Assembly: GCA_938014945.1 (NCBI GenBank)
Contig: CALLQH010000042.1
Coordinates: forward strand, 1 to 6,237
Direction: 5' to 3'
Length of the DNA stretch: 6,237 nucleotides
Source: an uncultured bacterium
GTDB lineage: Bacteria; Pseudomonadota; Alphaproteobacteria; SP197
Shown here: one piece after another, positions 1 to 4,518 of the stretch
Numbering within the stretch: the stretch's first letter is position 1
How the letters are laid out: each line of letters starts with the position of its first letter
Position numbers and translations under genes: made by a program
The notes under the pieces: model-generated
Databases searched by the model: none
Told to the model about the DNA's origin: nothing
The model's input: only the letters and a program-made list of their open reading frames with translations

Positions 1-272
1 TCAGCGGGTGTTTGGGGCTGGACGCGGCGGATGATGATGTCGCCGTTCTCCAGCACCTCCGGCATCTCGTATTGCGGGATGGTCGCGAGCAGAAGCTGCA
101 GCGCCGTCAGGATCTGACGCATGCCCTCCTCGGCATGGGCCAGGGGATCGTCCGGCGCCTCGTCGGCCGCCAGCGGTCCGGAGGCAAACAGCAGAAGCGC
201 GACGGCAAGACCGCCCAGAAGGCGTCTTCCTGCATGCGGCTGAAGGATCATCCGTGTCGGGTTCCGGTTCAT
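1..272 (-). CDS. Small exported protein with a C-terminal GDIIIRR motif, 3' end missing
   Basis: The reading frame stays open for 90 codons from ATG at 272 to the left edge, so the C-terminus is missing. Residues 17-36 form a signal peptide (arginines, then LLGGLAVALLLFASG) with likely cleavage after PLA (about residue 35), so the product should be periplasmic. The mature part has an amphipathic, Leu-rich stretch (QILTALQLLLATIPQYEMP) followed by PEVLENGDIIIRRV. From memory, this ending resembles short alphaproteobacterial exported proteins that databases often mislabel 'AAA+ family ATPase'; no Walker motif is visible and ATPase activity is unlikely. It lies 43 bases downstream of the 681-316 gene and may share its transcript. 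The start is uncertain: an in-frame ATG at 284 adds four residues, and only a weak GGTGG precedes the ATG at 272. Function unknown. Confidence 0.7.
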   Translation of the reverse strand, partial: MNRNPTRMILQPHAGRRLLGGLAVALLLFASGPLAADEAPDDPLAHAEEGMRQILTALQLLLATIPQYEMPEVLENGDIIIRRVQPQTPA

Positions 273-285
273 GGCATCCACCATG

Positions 286-302
286 GTGCCCGAAAGGGGC
301 AC
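286..302. other. Short intercistronic hairpin
   Basis: GTGCCC and GGGCAC form a perfect 6-bp GC stem around the 5-base loop GAAAG. It sits between the stop of the 681-316 gene and the start of the 272 gene. On the minus strand no T run follows, so it is not a classical terminator. It could stabilise or attenuate the transcript, or hinder initiation at the alternative ATG at 284. It may also be chance in GC-rich DNA. Confidence 0.3.
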
Positions 303-315
303 GATGATGGCCTTG

Positions 316-681
316 TCATTCAAGCCGCCCGCAGGCCGGCTCCTGGCAGGTCATCATGTCCCAGCGGGCGTCGGTCTCGTTCCAGTAGAGGCGATAGCTG
401 CCGCCGTCATCCAGGCGGTAGCGCAGCTCGACGCCTTCCGTGAGGATCAGGATGTACCAGTCGGGACCGCCGTCGTAGACCGCGACCTGGCCGGCATCCA
501 GGGTGAAGCGTTCCCAGCTTGCGTTGTCGGGCGACAGGCCGAAGGTCAGTGGCTGCGGCGCAACGTTCTCGACATAGATTTCACCGGCCTCGGGCGCGCC
601 GCCGACATCCTGCGCGTGCGCCGAGGCAAGCCCCGCCACCGCCAGCATTGCCGCGGCGCAGAGACGGACCAGTACCTGCAT
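316..681 (-). CDS. Secreted hypothetical protein, 121 residues
   Basis: The open frame extends upstream to 993, but that part only shadows the neighbouring membrane-protein gene. ATG at 681 gives a clean signal peptide (MQVLVRLCAAAMLAVAG, then LASAHA) with likely cleavage after residue 23, so I chose it. The mature protein has about 98 residues and looks like a small beta-rich domain: alternating hydrophobic strands (EIYVENV, FTLDAGQVAVYD, DWYILILTEGVELRYRL, SYRLYWN) separated by Gly/Asp turns. Two cysteines near the C-terminus (C112, C117) could form a disulfide in the periplasm. The cysteine in the signal peptide lacks a lipobox context. No good ribosome binding site lies close to the ATG; the start is only 22 bases after the upstream gene's stop, so translation may be coupled. 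I do not recognise the family. Confidence 0.72.
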   Translation of the reverse strand: MQVLVRLCAAAMLAVAGLASAHAQDVGGAPEAGEIYVENVAPQPLTFGLSPDNASWERFTLDAGQVAVYDGGPDWYILILTEGVELRYRLDDGGSYRLYWNETDARWDMMTCQEPACGRLE

Positions 682-703
682 CGGGCTGGACGCTGCGGCG
701 ATC

Positions 704-1138
704 CTAGTGCGCGGCGCCGTGGCGGGCGCGCTCCTCGGCTTCGGCGCGGCGGGCGTGGAAGCCGACCACGAAGAACCAGGCCAGCACCAGAATGCCCAGC
801 CCCATGAACTGGGTAGAGCTGTCGGCCGCATTGGCGGCCAGCAGCAGGCCGAAAAGGCCCAGAAGGACGAAGAGGATGGAGACGGCAAGGCTCTGAAGCA
901 TGGACCATTCCCTGGTGAGGATCGACGGCGGCGCGGGATCTGAATCGTGCAGGCCAAGACGCACGCGCTCGACTCGTTCCGCGCGGCGGGCATGGTAGCC
1001 GACCAAGCCGCCCCATGCGAGCAGGAGAATGAGGATTCCCAGCGACTGCCAGGCGCCGTCCTGGCTGGTTGCGGCCAGGATCAGGCCTGCAACGCCGACG
1101 ATGCCGCCGATAAGGGAAAGGAAGATGGATCGGACCAT
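704..1138 (-). CDS. Four-helix membrane protein made of two tandem homologous units
   Basis: This inner-membrane protein of 144 residues has four predicted helices (about 4-23, 31-48, 82-101 and 111-128). The sequence is an internal duplication: residues 1-62 align without gaps to 80-141, with 29 of 62 positions identical. The alignment includes the shared elements GLxLAA, LAWxxxVG and HARRAExxER. Each unit is two helices followed by a basic HARRAE tail, which the positive-inside rule places in the cytoplasm. A linker of about 17 residues (DSDPAPPSILTREW) joins the units. The frame opens at ATG 1159, but I prefer ATG 1138: it has a GGAG nine bases upstream and its MVRS matches the MLQS that opens unit two. 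It appears to be the first gene of a minus-strand envelope block. Function unknown; I recognise no transporter signature. Confidence 0.8.
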   Translation of the reverse strand: MVRSIFLSLIGGIVGVAGLILAATSQDGAWQSLGILILLLAWGGLVGYHARRAERVERVRLGLHDSDPAPPSILTREWSMLQSLAVSILFVLLGLFGLLLAANAADSSTQFMGLGILVLAWFFVVGFHARRAEAEERARHGAAH

Positions 1139-1147
1139 GTGCTGCAA

Positions 1148-1151
1148 CTCC
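1148..1151 (-). promoter_or_regulatory. Ribosome binding site that favours the ATG at 1138
   Basis: GGAG on the minus strand lies nine bases before ATG 1138. The alternative ATG at 1159 has no purine-rich stretch at a useful distance. This decides the start of the duplicated membrane protein. Confidence 0.55.
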
Positions 1152-1222
1152 AAACGCATGTTTCAGCCGGGTCTGTTCCGGGCGGCGCCGCGTCCGCCGG
1201 GGCACGACCGCAGACGCAGCGG

Positions 1223-1251
1223 TCGCCATCGCCGGCCTTCCGACCTAATAT
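1223..1251 (+). promoter_or_regulatory. Possible promoter of the dehydrogenase gene
   Basis: TCGCCA (1223-1228) and TAATAT (1246-1251) are separated by 17 bases; each matches the sigma70 consensus at four of six positions. TAATAT lies in the most AT-rich patch of this intergenic region. Transcription would start near 1258, giving a leader of about 28 bases. This is a consensus match only. Confidence 0.35.
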
Positions 1252-1269
1252 GGCGCAACATTGCCAAAT
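1248..1269. promoter_or_regulatory. Imperfect dyad over the putative -10 and transcription start
   Basis: ATATGGC (1248-1254) and GCCAAAT (1263-1269) form an inverted repeat with six of seven positions paired and an 8-base spacer. It overlaps the proposed -10 and start site of the dehydrogenase gene, where a repressor would bind. The regulator is unknown. Confidence 0.3.
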
Positions 1270-1270
1270 C

Positions 1271-1276
1271 AGGAGG
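1271..1276 (+). promoter_or_regulatory. Strong ribosome binding site that fixes a GTG start
   Basis: AGGAGG lies nine bases before GTG 1286. It shows that the dehydrogenase starts at this GTG and that the in-frame open codons reaching back to 947 are not translated as part of it. Confidence 0.85.
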
Positions 1277-1285
1277 AACAAGGTC

Positions 1286-2155
1286 GTGAAGGTCGCTTTT
1301 CTGGGTCTGGGCGTCATGGGATTCCCCATGGCCGGTCATCTGGCCGCCAAGGGCCACGAGGTCACCGTCTATAACCGCAACGGCGCCAAGGCCAAGGACT
1401 GGACCGCCAAACACAAGGGCAGCGCCGCGGCGACCCCGGCCGAAGCGGCCAAGGGTGCCGAGATTGTCTTTGCCTGTGTCGGCGACGACCCCAGCGTGCG
1501 CGAGGTCATCGTGGGCGAGGGCGGCGCCATCGAGGGCATGGCCAAGGGCGCGATCTTCGTCGACCACACCACGGCTTCCGCCGATGTCGCGCGCGAGATG
1601 GCCGCCGCACTGAAGGAAAAGGGCGTGGGCTTCCTCGATGCCCCGGTCTCGGGCGGCCAGGCCGGCGCGGAGAACGGCCAGCTCACCGTCATGGTGGGCG
1701 GCGAGCAGGGCGATTTCGACAAGGCCAAGCCGGTGATGGACTGCTACGGCAAGGCCGTCACCCTGATGGGGCCGGTCGGCGCGGGCCAGCTCTGCAAGAT
1801 GGTCAACCAGATCTGCATCGCAGGCCTGGTCCAGGGCCTGTCGGAGGGCATGAACTTCGCCCAGCGCGCCGGTCTCGACGGCGAGCAGGTGCTCGATGTC
1901 ATCTCCAAGGGTGCGGCCGGTTCCTGGCAGATGATGAACCGCGGCACCACCATGCTGCAGGACAAGTACGATTTCGGATTCGCCGTCGACTGGATGAGGA
2001 AGGACCTGCGCATCGCCATGGAAGAGGCCAAGCGCAACGGCGCTTCGCTGCCCGTGACGGCGCTGGTCGACCAGTTCTATGCCGAGGTCCAGCGCCTGGG
2101 CGGCAACCGCTGGGACACCTCCAGCCTGATGCACCGCCTCAAGCGCCTGCCCTGA
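1286..2155 (+). CDS. NAD(P)-dependent beta-hydroxyacid dehydrogenase (3-hydroxyisobutyrate dehydrogenase family)
   Basis: This 289-residue cytosolic oxidoreductase has the usual length for the family. It should interconvert a beta-hydroxy acid and the matching semialdehyde or ketone with NAD(P). The N-terminal Rossmann domain opens with FLGLGVMGFPMAGHL (GxGxMGxxMA dinucleotide loop, residues 5-19) and YNR at 29-31. The substrate-binding signature DAPVSGG is at 118-124. The catalytic lysine is K171 in GAGQLCKMVNQ, with N174 following. K239-D240 (MRKDL) in the all-alpha C-terminal domain is also family-typical. The GTG start is set by AGGAGG nine bases upstream. The exact substrate (3-hydroxyisobutyrate, tartronate semialdehyde/glycerate, or succinic semialdehyde as in glyoxylate-reductase-like members) cannot be told from sequence, so I give no symbol. 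It is monocistronic, divergent from the envelope genes and convergent with wrbA. Confidence 0.93.
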   Translation: MKVAFLGLGVMGFPMAGHLAAKGHEVTVYNRNGAKAKDWTAKHKGSAAATPAEAAKGAEIVFACVGDDPSVREVIVGEGGAIEGMAKGAIFVDHTTASADVAREMAAALKEKGVGFLDAPVSGGQAGAENGQLTVMVGGEQGDFDKAKPVMDCYGKAVTLMGPVGAGQLCKMVNQICIAGLVQGLSEGMNFAQRAGLDGEQVLDVISKGAAGSWQMMNRGTTMLQDKYDFGFAVDWMRKDLRIAMEEAKRNGASLPVTALVDQFYAEVQRLGGNRWDTSSLMHRLKRLP

Positions 2156-2162
2156 ACACAGA

Positions 2163-2194
2163 AGCGCCGCGGCCCCTTGTCGGATCGCGGCGCT
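2163..2194. terminator. Hairpin between two convergent genes, probable bidirectional terminator
   Basis: AGCGCCGCG (2163-2171) and CGCGGCGCT (2186-2194) make a perfect 9-bp GC-rich stem with a 14-base loop. It sits in the 61-base gap between the dehydrogenase stop and the wrbA stop. On the plus strand the trailing bases CTGCTTTCCGTTCCTT are T-rich but interrupted, and the minus-strand side has only a short T patch. It is therefore an imperfect intrinsic terminator, possibly helped by Rho. Confidence 0.6.
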
Positions 2195-2216
2195 CTGCTT
2201 TCCGTTCCTTCTGCGA

Positions 2217-2852
2217 TCAGCCGCCGGCCGCCTCGCTGGCGGGCTGGGCACGCAGGCCCTTCACCGCTGTTGCGACCCTGGTCAGGCGCGCGCCCATGTG
2301 GCGGGCGGCGGCCAGGACCTCCTCGGGCACCGGATTCTCGTCACGGGTGTCCTGGAAGCTGACGCCGTAGGGATTGCCGCCCGCGGCGTAGATCGAGGCA
2401 TCGGTGTAGCCGGGCGGCACCAGGATCGCGCCCCAGTGGTGGAAGGTCGTCGCCAGCGCCAGCAGGGTGGCTTCCTGGCCGCCGTGCAGGGTGGCTGCGC
2501 CGGTGAAGGCCGCCGCGGCCTTGTCGGCAAGCTTGCCCTGGTACCAGAGGCCGCCGGCCGTATCGACGAACTGCTTCAACTGCGCCGAGACATTGCCGAA
2601 GCGGGTCGGCGTGCCGAGCACGTAGCCGTCGGCCCATTCCAGATCGTCGAGGCTGGCCAGCGGCACGTCCTGTGTGGCCTCAAGATGGGCTTTCCATGCG
2701 GGGTTCGAGGCAATCGCCGCCTCGGGCGCCAGTTCGGCGACGCGGCGCAGGCGGGTGGTTGCTCCGGCGGCCCGGGCGCCGGCCTCAACGGCCTGCGCCA
2801 CCTGATGGGTCCGGCCGGTGCTGCTGTAGTAGATGATCGCGACGTTGGTCAT
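2217..2852 (-). CDS. wrbA: WrbA-type NAD(P)H:quinone oxidoreductase
   Basis: This 211-residue flavodoxin-like protein (E. coli WrbA has 198) should bind FMN and reduce quinones by two electrons, limiting semiquinone and oxidative stress in the cytosol. The FMN phosphate loop is YYSSTGRTHQVAQAVEAGA at 8-26. The isoalloxazine-binding segment is GTPTRFGNVSAQLKQFVD at 80-97, followed by W103 and Q105. The stretch FTGAATLHGGQE (116-127) and HHWGAILVPPGY (138-149) are typical of the family. The phosphate loop reads SSTGRT rather than the SxYGH form I associate with E. coli WrbA; many alphaproteobacterial members look similar. The ATG has a good site, AAGGGGG, seven bases upstream. It is divergent from the LysR gene, its likely regulator. 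The C-terminal tail (RAQPASEAAGG) looks disordered. Confidence 0.92.
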   Translation of the reverse strand: MTNVAIIYYSSTGRTHQVAQAVEAGARAAGATTRLRRVAELAPEAAIASNPAWKAHLEATQDVPLASLDDLEWADGYVLGTPTRFGNVSAQLKQFVDTAGGLWYQGKLADKAAAAFTGAATLHGGQEATLLALATTFHHWGAILVPPGYTDASIYAAGGNPYGVSFQDTRDENPVPEEVLAAARHMGARLTRVATAVKGLRAQPASEAAGG

Positions 2853-2853
2853 T

Positions 2854-2866
2854 GGGGTTCCCCCTT
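2854..2866 (-). promoter_or_regulatory. wrbA ribosome binding site inside a possible hairpin
   Basis: The minus-strand leader reads AAGGGGGAACCCC just before the wrbA ATG. The G tract is the ribosome binding site, and four of its bases can pair with the CCCC that follows across a 3-base loop. Another CCC lies just upstream. The short stem could lower initiation, but it may be too small to matter. Confidence 0.35.
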
Positions 2867-2886
2867 GGGTTCATGGTCTGGGGGAG

Positions 2887-2904
2887 AGATCGCCATGGCG
2901 ATCT
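2887..2904. promoter_or_regulatory. Perfect 18-bp palindrome in the wrbA/LysR intergenic region
   Basis: AGATCGCCATGGCGATCT equals its own reverse complement. It lies between the divergent starts, on the wrbA side, and abuts the next dyad at 2904. ATC and GAT arms eight bases apart resemble, but do not match exactly, the T-N11-A type of LysR box. It is a probable operator; the bound protein is inferred. Confidence 0.5.
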
Positions 2905-2920
2905 GCCAGGACAACTGGCA
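2904..2920. promoter_or_regulatory. TGCCAG-N5-CTGGCA dyad, candidate operator
   Basis: TGCCAG (2904-2909) and CTGGCA (2915-2920) form a perfect 6-bp inverted repeat. It overlaps the spacer and start of the -10 element proposed for the LysR gene. A third half-site, GCCAG at 2938-2942, follows, and CAACTGGC (2912-2919) pairs perfectly with GCCAGTTG (2938-2945). This half-site cluster is typical of an autoregulated divergent promoter. Confidence 0.5.
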
Positions 2921-2924
2921 TAAT
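2919..2924 (+). promoter_or_regulatory. Candidate -10 element for the LysR gene
   Basis: CATAAT matches TATAAT at five of six positions in the only AT-rich patch of the intergenic region. The -35 partner at 17 bases is TGGCGA, a poor match. Such promoters often need an activator. The leader would be about 24 bases. Confidence 0.35.
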
Positions 2925-2926
2925 TC

Positions 2927-2956
2927 TGACAGATTCCGCCAGTTGAGATGACAGAT
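2927..2956. repeat. Direct repeat of TGACAGAT around the LysR start
   Basis: TGACAGAT occurs at 2927-2934 and again at 2949-2956, 22 bases apart (two helical turns). The second copy includes the first two bases of the LysR start codon. It may belong to the same control region or be chance. Confidence 0.3.
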
Positions 2957-3866
2957 GATCGACGGCATGACGCTGGATCAGTTGCGCGCCTTCGTCGCGG
3001 TGGCCGAGACCGGCAGCTTCAGTGCGGCGGCCCGGCGGCTGGGGCGTGTGCACTCGGCCATCAGCCAGTCGGTCGGCACCCTTGAAGATCAGCTTGGTGT
3101 CGCCCTGTTCGAGCGCGGTGGCCGCACGCCTGTGCTTTCTGCTGCTGGAACCGTGCTGCTGGCCGACGCCCGGCGCGTGCTGGGCGAGGCGCGGGCGCTG
3201 AAGGCCAGGGCCGCCGCCATGGACCCCGGCATCGAGGACGAACTCACCGTCGCGGTCGATGGTTACTTCCCCGCCGCCGTGCTGATGGAGGCGGTAACCG
3301 CCTTCCGCGATGCCTTTCCGCTGCTGCCGGTGTCGATCTTCACGGAAGGCCTGGGCGGTGCCGAACAGCGGCTGCGCGACGGCGTCGTCGGCCTGGCGGT
3401 CTATGCCCTGGCGCTGACCGGAGCGAAGGATCTCGAAAGCGCCTATCTCACCGAAGTCGCCATGCTGCCTGTGGTCGCGCCCGGCCATCCGCTCGCGGCC
3501 ATCGGCGAGCCGGTCACCACTGACATGCTCCAGCCGCACATCCAGCTTGTGCTGACCGACCGCACGCCGCTCACCCACAGCATCAGCGGCGGTATCCTTG
3601 GCAGCCGCATCTGGCGCTTCGCCGATCTGGCCACGCGGCTGCAATACCTGCTCGCCGGCTTCGGCTGGTGTTTCATGCCCGAGCACGTCGTGCGCGCCGA
3701 TCTCGACGCGGGCAGGCTCGTCCTGCTCGATCTGGCCAGTGCCGGTCCGACGCGGCTGGCGCTGAGCGCGGTCTGGGAGCGCGGCCGTTCTCCCGGCCGC
3801 GCCGGACGCTGGCTGCTGGAAGACCTGCGCGGCAGGCTCGCCGCGCCGCCTACATCATGCCCATGA
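2955..3866 (+). CDS. LysR-family transcriptional regulator
   Basis: This 303-residue DNA-binding regulator has full family length. The winged helix-turn-helix covers about residues 6-64: LDQLRAFVAVAETGSFSAAARRL, then HSAISQSVGTLEDQLGVALFER, the classic LysR signature. The ligand-sensing periplasmic-binding-like domain runs from about 95 (ELTVAVDGYFP) to 290, with strands such as VGLAVYAL and MLPVVAPGHPLA. The effector is unknown. ATG 2955 has a GAG at a useful distance; ATG 2967 is possible and would lose four residues. It is divergent from wrbA, with stacked dyads between them, so the likely target is wrbA plus its own gene. WrbA neighbours suggest a quinone, electrophile or redox signal, which is inference. 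The last 17 bases overlap the convergent Spy-like gene. Confidence 0.92.
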   Translation: MIDGMTLDQLRAFVAVAETGSFSAAARRLGRVHSAISQSVGTLEDQLGVALFERGGRTPVLSAAGTVLLADARRVLGEARALKARAAAMDPGIEDELTVAVDGYFPAAVLMEAVTAFRDAFPLLPVSIFTEGLGGAEQRLRDGVVGLAVYALALTGAKDLESAYLTEVAMLPVVAPGHPLAAIGEPVTTDMLQPHIQLVLTDRTPLTHSISGGILGSRIWRFADLATRLQYLLAGFGWCFMPEHVVRADLDAGRLVLLDLASAGPTRLALSAVWERGRSPGRAGRWLLEDLRGRLAAPPTSCP

Positions 3867-4380
3867 GCTGGTCGAAGACGGCCTTCTGGCGGTCGTCCAG
3901 CGCCTCGTAGAGCGGTCCGGCCGCGGCCGAAAGGGCCTCCATGCCGGCAAGGCGTGCCGCCATGGCGTCCTGCATCCAGGCCAGGCGTTCGGGATAGGTC
4001 GAGACCGCCGAACGGTCGGTCATCGCCTGATGCATGGCCTGCATGGCGCCGGCCTGATCGCGCAGGGCATCGGCATAGGCATCGAACAGCGGCCGCTGGT
4101 CCTGCGTGGGCGCGATCTCGGCTTCGAGGAAGGCGATGCGGCCCTCGACGAAGCGGCCGGGACCCATGCCCTGACCCATCATCCCTTGGCCCATCATGCC
4201 CTGGCCCATCATGCCCTGGCCCATCATGCCCTGGCCCTGACCCATCATCCCTTGGCCCATCATGCCCTGGCCCATCATGCCGTCGTTCCAGCAGTTGGGA
4301 ACATTCTGCTGGGCCCAGGCGGGGGCGGCGGCAAGAAACGCGGCCAGTGCAACGGCGGCAAGTTTGGTGCGGTGCATCAT
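3850..4380 (-). CDS. Periplasmic Spy/CpxP-like (LTXXQ-type) protein with MMGQG repeats
   Basis: This 176-residue exported protein begins with a signal peptide (MMHRTKLAAVALAAFLAAAP) and likely cleavage after AWA (residue 23). Residues 35-71 are seven MMGQG units, with an extra QG after the third, followed by MGPG. The rest is helical: RIAFLEAEIAPTQDQRPLFD (81-100), a Met/Gln/Ala-rich helix with QAMHQAM, and LDDRQKAVFDQLM (161-173). The two x-T/D-x-x-Q segments resemble the paired motifs of the LTXXQ (Spy/CpxP) family of periplasmic chaperones and metal- or stress-response proteins. The methionine-rich repeat could bind Cu(I) or Ag(I) or be a flexible linker; neither is shown. The first of two adjacent ATGs is chosen because AGGAGG lies eight bases upstream. 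It follows the phosphatase gene after 122 bases, so it may have its own promoter. Confidence 0.85.
   Translation of the reverse strand: MMHRTKLAAVALAAFLAAAPAWAQQNVPNCWNDGMMGQGMMGQGMMGQGQGMMGQGMMGQGMMGQGMMGQGMGPGRFVEGRIAFLEAEIAPTQDQRPLFDAYADALRDQAGAMQAMHQAMTDRSAVSTYPERLAWMQDAMAARLAGMEALSAAAGPLYEALDDRQKAVFDQLMGMM
4168..4278 (-). repeat. Tandem 15-bp repeat encoding MMGQG
   Basis: There are seven 15-base units, the third carrying six extra bases (CAGGGC). By synonymous codons the units fall into three types. A has GGC-CAG-GGC, B has GGC-CAA-GGG, and C has GGT-CAG-GGC. The order is A B C+ A A B C. An exact 47-base match lies at 4169-4215 and 4235-4281, offset by 66 bases, so a multi-unit block was copied recently. 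Gain or loss of whole units keeps the reading frame. Confidence 0.93.
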
Positions 4381-4388
4381 CGTACAGT

Positions 4389-4394
4389 CCTCCT
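4389..4394 (-). promoter_or_regulatory. Consensus ribosome binding site of the Spy-like gene
   Basis: AGGAGG on the minus strand lies eight bases before ATG 4380, which favours the first ATG of the MM pair and predicts strong translation. Confidence 0.8.
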
Positions 4395-4498
4395 ATGCGG
4401 ATGCTTCGCAGCGAGGCTCCGGGATTCCGGCGGCGGCGGAAGCATTGGCGCTAGAGTGGCGCCTGCTCAGGTCCGACGCATTGATGCAGCGCAAGAAT

Positions 4499-4518
4499 CC
4501 GATCAGGTGCCGATCAGG
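4499..4518. repeat. Short tandem direct repeat across the phosphatase stop codon
   Basis: CCGATCAGG occurs at 4499-4507 and 4510-4518 (period 11 bases). The first copy contains the stop codon of the inositol-phosphatase-family gene, so the second period shifts frame and the TGA arises within the repeat. Confidence 0.6.

Noticed and set aside
682..993. N-terminal extension of the 121-residue secreted protein
   Set aside because: It overlaps the membrane-protein gene in another frame and would bury the signal peptide inside the protein.
1182..1191. GCGGCGCCGC palindrome upstream of the membrane-protein gene
   Set aside because: It is a 10-bp pure G/C palindrome in a G/C-rich stretch, with no second copy or promoter element tied to it.
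947..1285. N-terminal extension of the dehydrogenase back to ATG 947
   Set aside because: This part overlaps the membrane-protein gene on the other strand, lacks a domain, and the Rossmann fold starts exactly at GTG 1286 after AGGAGG.
1163..2251. Minus-strand open frame of 362 codons
   Set aside because: It lies antisense to the dehydrogenase gene, has no recognisable motif or ribosome binding site, and is explained by third-position GC bias. The plus strand carries a complete enzyme with all signatures.
2298..2951. Plus-strand open frame of 217 codons
   Set aside because: It is antisense to wrbA and runs through the regulatory region; its Gly/Arg/Ala-rich product has no motif.
2871..3686. 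Minus-strand open frame of 271 codons
   Set aside because: It is antisense to the LysR gene, which has a clear helix-turn-helix and full length.
4168..4278. CRISPR array
   Set aside because: The 15-base units are contiguous without unique spacers and encode an in-frame peptide repeat.
4440..4464. Possible terminator hairpin (GGCGC-N7-GCGCC) between the phosphatase and Spy-like genes
   Set aside because: The stem is only 5 bp and no T run follows on either strand; such stems are expected by chance at this GC content.
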